A stretch of DNA of 64,000 bases from Georgenia muralis (lineage in GTDB: Bacteria > Actinomycetota > Actinomycetes > Actinomycetales > Actinomycetaceae), in contig NZ_RKRA01000001.1 in the NCBI RefSeq assembly GCF_003814705.1, positions 248,001-312,000 on the forward strand, written 5' to 3'. The notes beneath the pieces are model-generated. The model saw only the letters and a program-made list of their open reading frames with translations. It did not search any database and had not been told where the DNA came from. Made by a program: the position numbers and the translations under genes. Below, piece after piece: positions 56,379 through 64,000 of the stretch (within the stretch, counting starts at the first letter, position 1; each line of letters starts with the position of its first letter).

Positions 56379-57221
56379 TTAGTCGCATTTGGTGGCCGCG
56401 GGCATGTCCGCGCGGACACTCCCGCCGGGAACGCGCAGGGGCCGCGCGGGGGCGGGGGTGCCGGCGAGGGCGAGGCCCGCCACGACGTGCGCGCCGGCGT
56501 CCGACAGCGCGCTGACGCACGCGGCCAGGGTCGCCCCGGTGGTGACGACGTCGTCCACGACGACGACCGCGGCACCGGCGGGCAGCGGGGCGGCGACGAC
56601 GACCCCGCCGCGGCGGTTGCGCGCCCGCGACCGGGCGCCCCGGCCCGCCTGGTGGGCGCCGCCACCCCGGCGCCGGAGGGCGTCGACGACGAGCACCCGG
56701 TCCACCCCGGCCGGGTGGTCGGCGAGGCCGGACGCGAGGCCGCGCGCCACGGCGTCGGCGAGCTCGCCCACGACGAACCGGTGCGCCAGCCGGCGGCGCA
56801 GGCCCGACGGCGCGGGCATGACGAGCACCGTGCGGGAGGCGCCGACGGCCGGTCCCAGAGCCGCACGCAGGGCCGGGTCCAGGGCCCACGCCCGGGCGGC
56901 CCCGGCGACGGCACCGAGCAGCGCCGCGGAGATGTCCCGGCGGCGGTGGTTCTTCCAGGCCAGCACCACCGAGCGCACCGCGCCGGCGTAGGCGCCCACC
57001 GACCACACCGGCGGGCCGTCCCCGGCGAGCATCGGCGCGTCCTGCCCGCACCGCCGCGGGGTCGCGGCGAGCAGGTCGCGGCACCGCGGGCACAGGGCCA
57101 CGTCCCACCGCCCGCACCCGGCGCACTCCACGGGCAGGACGAGCCGCCCCGCGGACCTCAGGGCGCCGAGCCACCGTCCCGCCCCGTCCGGTCCGCCGGC
57201 GCCCACCACACCGGCGAGCAT
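56379..57221 (-). CDS. ComF family phosphoribosyltransferase-like protein
   Basis: A 280-residue cytoplasmic protein. An N-terminal zinc finger (CAGCGRWDVALCPRC) is followed by a phosphoribosyltransferase fold with the PRPP loop VVVVDDVVTTGATLAA. ComF proteins take part in DNA uptake or purine-related reactions; the specific role here is unknown. The hpf leader (56213-56378) separates it from hpf, and lpqB lies upstream on the same strand. Confidence 0.87.
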   Translation of the reverse strand: MLAGVVGAGGPDGAGRWLGALRSAGRLVLPVECAGCGRWDVALCPRCRDLLAATPRRCGQDAPMLAGDGPPVWSVGAYAGAVRSVVLAWKNHRRRDISAALLGAVAGAARAWALDPALRAALGPAVGASRTVLVMPAPSGLRRRLAHRFVVGELADAVARGLASGLADHPAGVDRVLVVDALRRRGGGAHQAGRGARSRARNRRGGVVVAAPLPAGAAVVVVDDVVTTGATLAACVSALSDAGAHVVAGLALAGTPAPARPLRVPGGSVRADMPAATKCD

Positions 57222-57264
57222 GGCCGGGCCGGGCCGCCGCGGCGGCGAGGCTGTGGACGGCGGG

Positions 57265-58956
57265 CTACCCGGGGAGGGTGGGGAAGAAGGCCTCGGTCAG
57301 CACCGGTCGCCACGACGCCCCGTTGCGCTCGTAGATGCGCCCGCTCTCGGTGCCCACCACCAGGGAGCGGTCGCCCCGGCCCGCGGTGATCGTCACGGCA
57401 CCGTCGACGGCGGGCAGCCGCGAGGTGGGACCACCGATGGGCAGCAGGTGGACCACGGGTGCGGCGTCGCCGCCGGAGGTGCCCAGGACGGCGACCGTCT
57501 GCTCGTCCACCCAGGCGGCGTCGGTGGCGGTGGTCATCCGCTCGCCGATGCGCACCGGCTCGGCGAGGGCGCGCGGGACGCCGTCCAGGCCGCGCACGAC
57601 GGCGGCGACGTCGACGAGGGTGCGTCCGCCGGACTCCCACACCACGACGGCGCGGGCCCCCTCGCGCGAGATCCGCAGGGCGTGGACCCGGCCCCCCTCG
57701 AGCCACGGCACGTCGACCGCGACCCGGGTGCCGGAGTCCTGGACGGCGACGACGTCGCCCGCGGACTCCTGCGGCGACGTCCACACCCACCCGTCGATGT
57801 CGACCGAGGGCGCCACCAGGGCCGAGCCCTGCGCCAGGAGGAAGGACTGGGACTGCGCCGCGGGGGCGGTGACGAGCCGGTCGGCGCCGTCGAGGAGGAC
57901 GAGCGTGGGCTGCTCGGACTCGTACCCGAGGGCGGGCGAGCGTGCGTCCAGGCCCGCGAGGCTGCCGCCGGCCAGCGGGACGACCTCGCCGGCCACCACC
58001 TCGGCGAGCGCGCCGTCGGCGACGACCACCAGCGAGCCGGTGGTGTAGGGGTAGGAGGAGAGCTCGGGGATCGGCACGGTGACCTCGTACGGCGCGCCGG
58101 CCGCCGTGATCTGGATGAGCTGGACGCCGGGCACGCCGAGCAGCGTGCGCTCGACCTGGGCGTACAGCGCGGCCCGCTGCTCCGGGTCGGCCGAGAGGGC
58201 GTCGGCGGAGAGGTCGACGCGCGCGACGCCGTCGGCGACCGTGACCGCCTCGACGGTCATGCGGGTGCCGGCCGGGACCATGGTGACGACGCCGGGCGAG
58301 AGCCACTGCGAGGGGCCGTCGAGCAGCCCGCGGACCAGCGCCGTCGCCTGGTTCTCCCGCGGGTACCACCGCACGTCGGGGACGAGCGCGTCCTGCTCGG
58401 GCGTGAGGAAGTACACCGCACCCTGGGCGTAGAGCGAGCGGAAGTTCGCGGCCGGCAGCAGGACCCCGTCGTCGAGCTCGACGATGCGCCACTCCCCCGC
58501 GGCGTTGCGCACGAGGGTGAAGCCCGCCTCGATCGTCGTCTCGGGCGGCGACTCCGTGTAGTGCCCGGCGGAGTCCACCGAGGCCTCCGCGGCGACCGTG
58601 AGGCGCACGCCGTCGTCGTCGGTGCGCCCGAACGACGGCGCCGGGTTGTCGGCGTAGATCCTCACCTGCTCGAGCGGCTGCCACGCCTGGACCGCGGACC
58701 CGGCGAGGAACTGCCGGGCGACGAGGAACTCGTCGGAGTACCCCGCGGCCGAGGCGGTGAGGAACCCCTCGACGATCTCCTGGGGCGAGGCGCCCTCACG
58801 GGGGCCGGCCGCGAACAGGCCGATGCCCTCCGACGGCGGGAGCTCGGGCTGGGAGGCGGAGACCGGGCCCGAGCGGGGCAGGCTCACGCACCCCGCGAGC
58901 GCCACGAGCGCGGCGACGAGGACGGCCAGCAGCCGGACGCTGCGACGCGGCGTCAC
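57265..58956 (-). CDS. lpqB: Lipoprotein LpqB
   Basis: A 563-residue lipoprotein. The signal ends in the lipobox VALAGC at Cys23. A GerMN-like domain follows (TMVPAGTRMTVEAVTVADGV, ARVDLSADALSADPEQRAAL), then a beta-propeller (VPWLEGGRVHALRISREGAR). LpqB binds MtrB from outside and tunes the MtrAB response to cell-wall state. The GTG at 58956 overlaps the mtrB stop as GTGA, confirming the operon mtrA-mtrB-lpqB. Confidence 0.92.
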   Translation of the reverse strand: MTPRRSVRLLAVLVAALVALAGCVSLPRSGPVSASQPELPPSEGIGLFAAGPREGASPQEIVEGFLTASAAGYSDEFLVARQFLAGSAVQAWQPLEQVRIYADNPAPSFGRTDDDGVRLTVAAEASVDSAGHYTESPPETTIEAGFTLVRNAAGEWRIVELDDGVLLPAANFRSLYAQGAVYFLTPEQDALVPDVRWYPRENQATALVRGLLDGPSQWLSPGVVTMVPAGTRMTVEAVTVADGVARVDLSADALSADPEQRAALYAQVERTLLGVPGVQLIQITAAGAPYEVTVPIPELSSYPYTTGSLVVVADGALAEVVAGEVVPLAGGSLAGLDARSPALGYESEQPTLVLLDGADRLVTAPAAQSQSFLLAQGSALVAPSVDIDGWVWTSPQESAGDVVAVQDSGTRVAVDVPWLEGGRVHALRISREGARAVVVWESGGRTLVDVAAVVRGLDGVPRALAEPVRIGERMTTATDAAWVDEQTVAVLGTSGGDAAPVVHLLPIGGPTSRLPAVDGAVTITAGRGDRSLVVGTESGRIYERNGASWRPVLTEAFFPTLPG

Positions 58957-60713
58957 GAGCCCTCCTCCGCCAGCTCCGACCACGACTCCGGCCCCGCGGC
59001 GCTCGAGACCTCCTGGGTGATCGTGGCCGGCTCCTCGTGGGGGTTCAGCGGCACGGGAGAGACGCCGAGGACCGCGCCGGCGTGGCGGGGCACGGTGAGC
59101 CGGAACGACGCGCCGACGCCGATCTCCCCCCACGCCTCGAGGAGGCCGCCGTGCAGCCGGGCGTCCTCCTGGGAGATGGCCAGCCCCAGGCCGGTCCCAC
59201 CGGTGGTCCGCGCACGGGCGGGGTCGGCGCGCCAGAAGCGGTCGAACACGTGCAGGGCCTCCTCGGCGCTCATGCCCACGCCGTGGTCGACGACGCGCAC
59301 CGCCACCGTCGTCGCGGACGCGGCGACGGTGATGTCGATGGGGCGGCCCTCGCCGTGCTCGATCGCGTTGGCCAGGAGGTTGCGCAGGACCCGCTCCACG
59401 CGGCGGGAGTCCACCTCCACCGTGCACGGCCCGGCCGGCACCTGGAGCCGGATCTCGGACCCCTTGCGCTCGGCGAGGATGGCGTTGAGCTCGACCACCC
59501 GCTCGACGATGTCGCGCATGTCGCGCTCCTCGACCTCGAGGGCGGCCGCGCCGGCGTCGAAGCGCGAGATCTCCAGCAGGTCGGCGAGCATCGACTCGAA
59601 CCGGTCGAGCTGGGTGTGCAGCAGCTCGGCGGAGCGGCGCACCGCCGGGTCGAAGGAGTCCCGGGCGTCGTGGATGAGCTCGCCCGCCATGCGGATGGTC
59701 GTCAGCGGGGTCCGCAGCTCGTGGGAGACGTCCGAGACGAACCGCTGCTGGAGGCGGGAGAGCTCCTCCATGCGCTCGATCTGGCGCTGGAGCGACTCCG
59801 CCATCTCGTTGAAGGAGTCCCCCAGCACCGCGAGCTCGTCGTGGCCGCGGACCGGGACCCGCTCGGCGAGGAGCCCGTCGGCGATCCGCTCGGCCGCCCG
59901 CGCCGCCTCCTGGACGGGACGCAGCACCCAGCGGGTGATGACCCACACCATGGCCCCGAGGACGACGACGAGGGCGAGGGCCCCGACCGACAGCACCCGC
60001 AGGACGAGCCGGATCGTCTCCTCCTCGGGGGCGAGGGTGTAGATCGTGTAGAGCTCGTACGTGCCCGCGGCAGGCAGGGTGACGGTGGCGCCGACGACGA
60101 TCCCCGGCTCCTCGCCGTCCTCGGCCGGCAGACCCACCGCCTGCCAGTGCTGCCCGCCCTCGGCGGCGAGGGCGGCGCGCATCTGGTCGGAGACGACCTC
60201 GCGGGGTGCGTTGTTCGTGGCCGGCTCGGCGATGGTCACCGCCGACGACTCGTTGGGCGAGCGCATGAGGACGGTGCCGAGCGCGCCGGAGGAGGAGGAC
60301 TCCAGCGCGTCGATCCAGTCGTTGGCCACCTGCTGGACCTGCTGCCCGGTGGTCGCCGTCGCGGAGTCGAACGTCTCCTGCGCGTCGCGCGAGCGCAGAG
60401 CCGCGTCGGCGAGGATCTGCTCGACCCGGGCGTCGTAGAGGCCGTCACGGACCTGGTTGCCGATGACGCCGCCGAGCAGGGCCAGCGCGACGGCTCCGCC
60501 GACGACGGTGATGGTCACCACCCGGACGCTGAGCGAGGTGCGCCACCGGCCGGCGGCCGTGAGGATCTTGCGGCGGGCCCGCAGGCGCAGCGGCTCGGTG
60601 GCGCGCGGCCGGTAGGTCGTGGCCGGTCCCGCGCGGTGGGGGACGGAGCCGCGCGGGAGCGCGGGCGCGGCCGGGGGGCTCGCGCCGCGGCTCTGGGCGA
60701 CGTCCCGGCTCAC
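58953..60713 (-). CDS. mtrB: Sensor histidine kinase MtrB
   Basis: A 586-residue membrane kinase. Two membrane segments (VVTITVVGGAVALALLGGVI; VGALALVVVLGAMVWVI) enclose an extracellular sensor of about 170 residues. A HAMP domain, a phospho-accepting FVSDVSHELRTPLTTI with its histidine, NLLANAIEHGEG and GTGLGLAISQ complete the kinase. It pairs with MtrA to control cell division and wall metabolism. GTG 60713 overlaps the mtrA stop as GTGA. The tail after residue 545 is a disordered extension. Confidence 0.95.
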   Translation of the reverse strand: MSRDVAQSRGASPPAAPALPRGSVPHRAGPATTYRPRATEPLRLRARRKILTAAGRWRTSLSVRVVTITVVGGAVALALLGGVIGNQVRDGLYDARVEQILADAALRSRDAQETFDSATATTGQQVQQVANDWIDALESSSSGALGTVLMRSPNESSAVTIAEPATNNAPREVVSDQMRAALAAEGGQHWQAVGLPAEDGEEPGIVVGATVTLPAAGTYELYTIYTLAPEEETIRLVLRVLSVGALALVVVLGAMVWVITRWVLRPVQEAARAAERIADGLLAERVPVRGHDELAVLGDSFNEMAESLQRQIERMEELSRLQQRFVSDVSHELRTPLTTIRMAGELIHDARDSFDPAVRRSAELLHTQLDRFESMLADLLEISRFDAGAAALEVEERDMRDIVERVVELNAILAERKGSEIRLQVPAGPCTVEVDSRRVERVLRNLLANAIEHGEGRPIDITVAASATTVAVRVVDHGVGMSAEEALHVFDRFWRADPARARTTGGTGLGLAISQEDARLHGGLLEAWGEIGVGASFRLTVPRHAGAVLGVSPVPLNPHEEPATITQEVSSAAGPESWSELAEEGS

Positions 60714-61393
60714 CCCTGAGGTGCCCCCGCCCGGTACCCCACACCACGGACGGTGACGATGACCTCGGGGTGCTCCGGATCCTTCTCGACCTTGGCCCGC
60801 AGGCGCTGGACGTGGACGTTGACCAGGCGCGTGTCGGCGGCGTGGCGGTAGCCCCAGACCTGCTCGAGCAGCACCTCGCGGCTGAAGACCTGCCACGGCT
60901 TGCGCGCGAGGGCGACGATGAGGTCGAACTCGAGCGGCGTGAGGGAGATCGGCACGCCGTCCCGGGTGACCTCGTGGCCGGCGACGTCGAGCTCGAGATC
61001 GCCGATCCGCAGGCGCTCGGGCTCGGGGTCCTCCTGGCGCCGCAGGCGGGCGCGGACGCGCGCGACGAGCTCCTTGGGCTTGAACGGCTTGGCGACGTAG
61101 TCGTCCGCGCCCGCCTCGAGGCCGGTGACGACGTCGAGGGTGTCGGACTTCGCCGTCAGCATGACGATCGGCACGTCGGACTCCTCGCGGATGATCCGGC
61201 ACACCGCGATGCCGTCGAGGCCCGGGAGCATGAGGTCGAGCAGGACGAGGTCGGGCTGCTCGGCGCGGAAGATGTCGGGCGCCTGGGCGCCGTCGGCGCA
61301 GAAGACGACCTCGAAGCCCTCGGCCTCGAGCACGATGCCGATCATCTCGGCGAGCGCGGTGTCGTCGTCGACCACGAGGAGGCGTGCATTCAT
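60710..61393 (-). CDS. mtrA: Response regulator MtrA
   Basis: A 227-residue OmpR-type regulator. The receiver begins MNARLLVVDDDTALAEM; the phospho-acceptor is D53 in LVLLDLMLPG; the winged helix has SREVLLEQVWGYRHAADTRL and ends VRGVGYRAGAPQG. It is usually essential in Actinobacteria and acts on dnaA, division and wall genes. ATG 61393 is used; a GTG at 61399 is a possible earlier start. Confidence 0.96.
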   Translation of the reverse strand: MNARLLVVDDDTALAEMIGIVLEAEGFEVVFCADGAQAPDIFRAEQPDLVLLDLMLPGLDGIAVCRIIREESDVPIVMLTAKSDTLDVVTGLEAGADDYVAKPFKPKELVARVRARLRRQEDPEPERLRIGDLELDVAGHEVTRDGVPISLTPLEFDLIVALARKPWQVFSREVLLEQVWGYRHAADTRLVNVHVQRLRAKVEKDPEHPEVIVTVRGVGYRAGAPQG

Positions 61394-61519
61394 GTCCACA
61401 TGGTGTCATCCCGCGGCCACGGTTCGTGCCCGGCCCGCCGTGGGACGGCCACCGGCGTGGGGGGCGCGTGGCACCATGAACCCAGACGAGGCGGGGTGCG
61501 CCCCCAGGGGAGGCAGGGC

Positions 61520-62842
61520 ATGACGATCGAGGACGACGGCCGGGACGACAGACCCGGTCCCCGTGGCGCGTCCGCGGACCCCGGCCGCTACGGGCAGTAC
61601 GGCGCGGACGCCGGTGCGCCCGAGGGCCCCGACCCGCGCCCGCAGCCGCGCTACGGCCAGTACGCCCCCGTCGGTGGCCGGCCGGAACCCGCGGCGCGGC
61701 CGGACCCCGCAGCCTGGCCGGACCCCGCGGCGCGGCCGGACCCCGCAGCCTGGCAGGACCCCCGGCCGCCCGCTCCCGCGCGCTGGGAGGGCGCCGCGCA
61801 GCGCCCGCCCGCCTACGGCCAGTACGGCTCCGCCCCCCAGCCCGGACCGGCCGGGCCGGGCTCGGCCCGCCCCTACGGCCCGGCCGGCTTCGCCGGACCG
61901 GTCCAGCCCGGGATCGTCCCGCTGCGACCGCTCAACCTCGGGGAGATCCTCGACGGCGGGTTCCGCGCGATCCGGGCCAACCCCAAGGTGATGTTCGGCC
62001 TGTCCCTCCTCGTCCTGGGCATCGCCTCGGTCATCGAGGCCGTGGTGCTGGTGGTCTTCCTCGGCCAGGCGATGCCCGTGCTCGACCCGGCCCTCCTCGA
62101 GGGCAGTGCCACCGCGAGCGAGGCGCTGGGCGTCGGCCCGGGCAGCGTGCTCGGCCTCCTCGCGGCCGCCGTGGCCGTCTTCCTCGCCACGATCGTCCTC
62201 ACCGGCCTGCTCATCATCTCCGTGAGCCAGTCCGTCCTCGGCCGGGTGGTGAGCATCGGTGAGGTCTGGACCCGAGCCAGAGGACGCCTCGGCGCCCTGG
62301 TCGGGCTCACGCTGCTCATCGGTGTCGCCGCGACGATCGCGATCACGCTGGTCGTCGTGGTCTCCGCCCTGCTCATCGGCGGGCTGGCCACCGCCCTCGG
62401 CGACAGCGCCGGCGTGCTCGTCCTCCTCGGCCTGCTGATCTTCGCCGCCGCGGTCGTCGCGACCGCCTGGCTGTCGATCAAGCTCGCGCTCGCCGCCCCC
62501 GTCCTCGTGCTGGAGCGCGCCTCGGTGATGACGTCGCTGCGCCGCTCGTGGTCGCTGACCGCCGGGCACTTCTGGCGCATCTTCGGCTCCCTCGTGCTGT
62601 CGTCGATCATCGTCTCGGTGATCTCCTACGCCCTCATGGTGGTGCCCACCCTCATCACCGCCCTGGTGGCGACGAGCCCCGACGCGATCGTCACCGCCAC
62701 CGTCGTCACGACCGTCCTGTCGGTCCTCATCTCCGCCGCCACGACGCCGTTCCTCGCCGCCGTGCTGGCCCTGGTCTACATCGACGTGCGGATGCGCAAG
62801 GAGGGCCTCGACGTCGAGCTGGCCCGCGCCGCGGGGGCATGA
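61520..62842 (+). CDS. Membrane protein with proline-rich YGQYG N-terminus
   Basis: A 440-residue protein. The first 130 residues are Pro/Gly/Arg-rich with YGQYG repeats and the [12 protein letters not shown] repeat. Then about six hydrophobic helices (MFGLSLLVLGIASVIEAVVL, LAAAVAVFLATIVLTGLLII, LGLLIFAAAVVATAWLSIKL, IIVSVISYALMVVPTLITAL). It resembles the membrane domain found with glycerophosphodiesterases and other actinobacterial membrane proteins; no enzyme residues are seen. GGGGAGG lies before ATG 61520. The next gene starts ATGA on its stop, so an operon of at least three genes begins here. Confidence 0.75.
   Translation: MTIEDDGRDDRPGPRGASADPGRYGQYGADAGAPEGPDPRPQPRYGQYAPVGGRPEPAARPDPAAWPDPAARPDPAAWQDPRPPAPARWEGAAQRPPAYGQYGSAPQPGPAGPGSARPYGPAGFAGPVQPGIVPLRPLNLGEILDGGFRAIRANPKVMFGLSLLVLGIASVIEAVVLVVFLGQAMPVLDPALLEGSATASEALGVGPGSVLGLLAAAVAVFLATIVLTGLLIISVSQSVLGRVVSIGEVWTRARGRLGALVGLTLLIGVAATIAITLVVVVSALLIGGLATALGDSAGVLVLLGLLIFAAAVVATAWLSIKLALAAPVLVLERASVMTSLRRSWSLTAGHFWRIFGSLVLSSIIVSVISYALMVVPTLITALVATSPDAIVTATVVTTVLSVLISAATTPFLAAVLALVYIDVRMRKEGLDVELARAAGA
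61691..61762 (+). repeat. Two 36-bp tandem repeats in the membrane-protein gene
   Basis: Copies at 61691-61726 and 61727-61762 differ by one base (CCTGGCC against CCTGGCA). They encode [12 protein letters not shown] twice in frame. Confidence 0.75.
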
Positions 62843-63546
62843 GCCCGGCGCCGGCCGTCCTCCTCCCCGTCGGCGTCCCGGTCCGGCCGGACGCCGAGGA
62901 GGCACGCCGCTGGGCGCAGGAGGAGCTCGCGAAGGCGGCGTACTCCGACTCCCCCGGGCTCGTCGAGCGCTTCCTCGACTGGCTCGGCGGGATCCTGGGC
63001 CGCGTGGGTGACCTCGACACGCTCACCCCGCCCGAGGTCGTGCCGGTGCTGCTCGTGGTGGGCCTCGTCGTCGTGCTCGTGCTCGCCAGGGTCCTCGGCG
63101 GGCGGGTGCGCCGCGGCCGGGCGCGAGACGTCCCGGGCGGGACGGCGCTGTTCGACGACGACCGCAGCAGCGCCGACCTCCACGCCGCCGCCGACGCCGC
63201 GGCACGTCGCGGCGACCACGTCGCCGCCGTCCTGGACCGCTTCCGCGCGATCATCCGCCGACTGGACGAGCGCGGCGCCCTGGACGACCGCGCGGGCCTC
63301 ACCGCGCACGAGGCCGCAGCCCTGGCGGCCGGTGCGCTGCCGGACCTCGCCGGGCCGCTCGGCTGGGCGGGGCGCCTCTTCGACGACGTCCGGTACGGTC
63401 ACGCGTCGGCCGGTCCCGCGGAGGACGAGGCCATGCGCTCGCTCGCGGCGCGGGCCTCCGCCGTGCACCCGCTGGTGACCGCCGGAGCGGGCGCCGCTCC
63501 GCACGGCGCCGGCGCCGGCACGAGAACCGGTCCGGCGGCACCGTGA
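62839..63546 (+). CDS. DUF4129 domain protein
   Basis: A 235-residue protein with one hydrophobic helix (VPVLLVVGLVVVLVLARVLG) and a C-terminal soluble part ([60 protein letters not shown]) that is the DUF4129 pattern, linked in other species to transglutaminase-like genes. Function is unknown. It begins ATGA on the upstream stop and is followed by GTGA into the DUF4350 gene. Confidence 0.8.
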   Translation: MSPAPAVLLPVGVPVRPDAEEARRWAQEELAKAAYSDSPGLVERFLDWLGGILGRVGDLDTLTPPEVVPVLLVVGLVVVLVLARVLGGRVRRGRARDVPGGTALFDDDRSSADLHAAADAAARRGDHVAAVLDRFRAIIRRLDERGALDDRAGLTAHEAAALAAGALPDLAGPLGWAGRLFDDVRYGHASAGPAEDEAMRSLAARASAVHPLVTAGAGAAPHGAGAGTRTGPAAP

Positions 63547-64000
63547 GCGCAGCCACCGCCGCGCCGGCGGTCGAGCGCGGACCCACCTGGTGGTCGCGCA
63601 ACAGGTTCCCCGTGCTTGCCTCGCTCGCGTTCGCCGTCCTCATGCTCGCCGCCGTCGCGCTGACCGTCCGGAGCTCCGACCGGCCGCTCGCGCCGGACAA
63701 CCCTCGCCCGGACGGGGCGCAGGCCGCCGCCGAGATCCTGCGGCGCCAGGGGGTGGAGGTGCGGCCGGCCTCCTCGCTCGCCGACGTCGGCGCGCTCGCC
63801 GGACCGGGCTCGACCGTCCTCGTCGTCGACCCCGGCCTGCTCTCCGTCGACCAGCGCGCCGAGATCGTGGCCACCGGGGCCGACCTCGTCATCGCCGGCG
63901 ACCCCTTCACCGACCTCGAGGGGTTCGGCGTCCCGCTGCTCACCTCCGGTGCGGGGTCCGCAGACCCCGTCGACGCCGCCTGCGCCGATCCCGACGCCGT
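63543..64000 (+). CDS. DUF4350 domain protein (3' end outside window)
   Basis: Open from the GTG at 63543 to the window edge, 152 codons. One membrane helix (LASLAFAVLMLAAVALTV) is followed by SDRPLAPDNPRPDGAQAAAE and VLVVDPGLLSVDQRAEIV, which match the DUF4350 pattern seen beside DUF4129 genes. The two proteins probably work together in the membrane. Confidence 0.75.
   Translation, partial: MSAATAAPAVERGPTWWSRNRFPVLASLAFAVLMLAAVALTVRSSDRPLAPDNPRPDGAQAAAEILRRQGVEVRPASSLADVGALAGPGSTVLVVDPGLLSVDQRAEIVATGADLVIAGDPFTDLEGFGVPLLTSGAGSADPVDAACADPDA

Overview
The window is very G+C-rich, with GTG starts, GTGA/ATGA stop-start overlaps and gene families typical of high-G+C Actinobacteria. Examples are the Kgd/OdhA fusion, SigR-RsrA, ribosomal protein bL37, MtrAB-LpqB, a REP13E12-type DUF222 HNH protein, Rv3235 and DUF6912. 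The gene content and order suggest an actinobacterium close to the Cellulomonas/Georgenia part of Micrococcales; genus is inference. No rRNA, tRNA or CRISPR array was seen.

Region 1 (1-11.9 kb) is mostly core: the 3' end of adhE, a GAF-PucR regulator, a membrane-anchored M23 peptidase, two CNNM/CorC transporters in an overlapping pair, the fused 2-oxoglutarate dehydrogenase/decarboxylase Kgd with a large terminator hairpin, and a GDSL-like protein lacking the usual serine. Region 2 (12-21 kb) is an anaerobic-respiration island. It holds moaA and moaD, the DMSO-reductase-type complex dmsABC (dmsC carries a one-base frameshift), moaE and a DUF6457 gene on the other strand, a TorD-type chaperone and an unusual iron-sulfur protein. 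Together these make the molybdopterin cofactor, assemble the enzyme and probably feed it electrons.

Region 3 (21-30.9 kb) runs through a DUF4097 pair, a medium-chain dehydrogenase, the 24-residue bL37 gene, rsrA-sigR, a DUF222-HNH gene, DoxX, aroA, rsgA and hisN. Two regulatory sites are clear here: an exact SigR-type promoter (GGAAT-N18-GTT) in front of sigR, which implies autoregulation, and a LexA-type SOS box in front of the HNH gene. Region 4 (31-45.5 kb) has sbcDC, a CpaE-like ATPase with a SAF-domain partner, a small HTH protein, a LysM protein, Rv3235, a flavin reductase/LLM monooxygenase pair and secA1.

Region 5 (45.7-55.4 kb) is accessory DNA lying between secA and hpf: a YcaQ/AlkX-like glycosylase with a repeat-expanded tail, an ISKra4-family element with a probable -1 frameshift site, and a LacI regulator divergent from a large secreted GH16 beta-glucanase. 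Two perfect palindromic operators, 64 bp apart, lie between regulator and glucanase. The glucanase catalytic domain appears to be inserted into a carbohydrate-binding fold, and its last repeat is put out of frame by a one-base deletion. Region 6 (55.5-64 kb) is again core: hpf, comF, lpqB-mtrB-mtrA, and a membrane-protein operon (DUF4129, DUF4350) that runs off the end.

The strongest leads are the SigR promoter with an N-terminally extended sigma factor, the SOS box on the DUF222-HNH gene, the double domain insertion in the GH16 enzyme, the paired operators, the transposase slip site, and two independent one-base frameshifts (dmsC, GH16) that need read-level checking. All calls come from reading the sequence; no database search was run.
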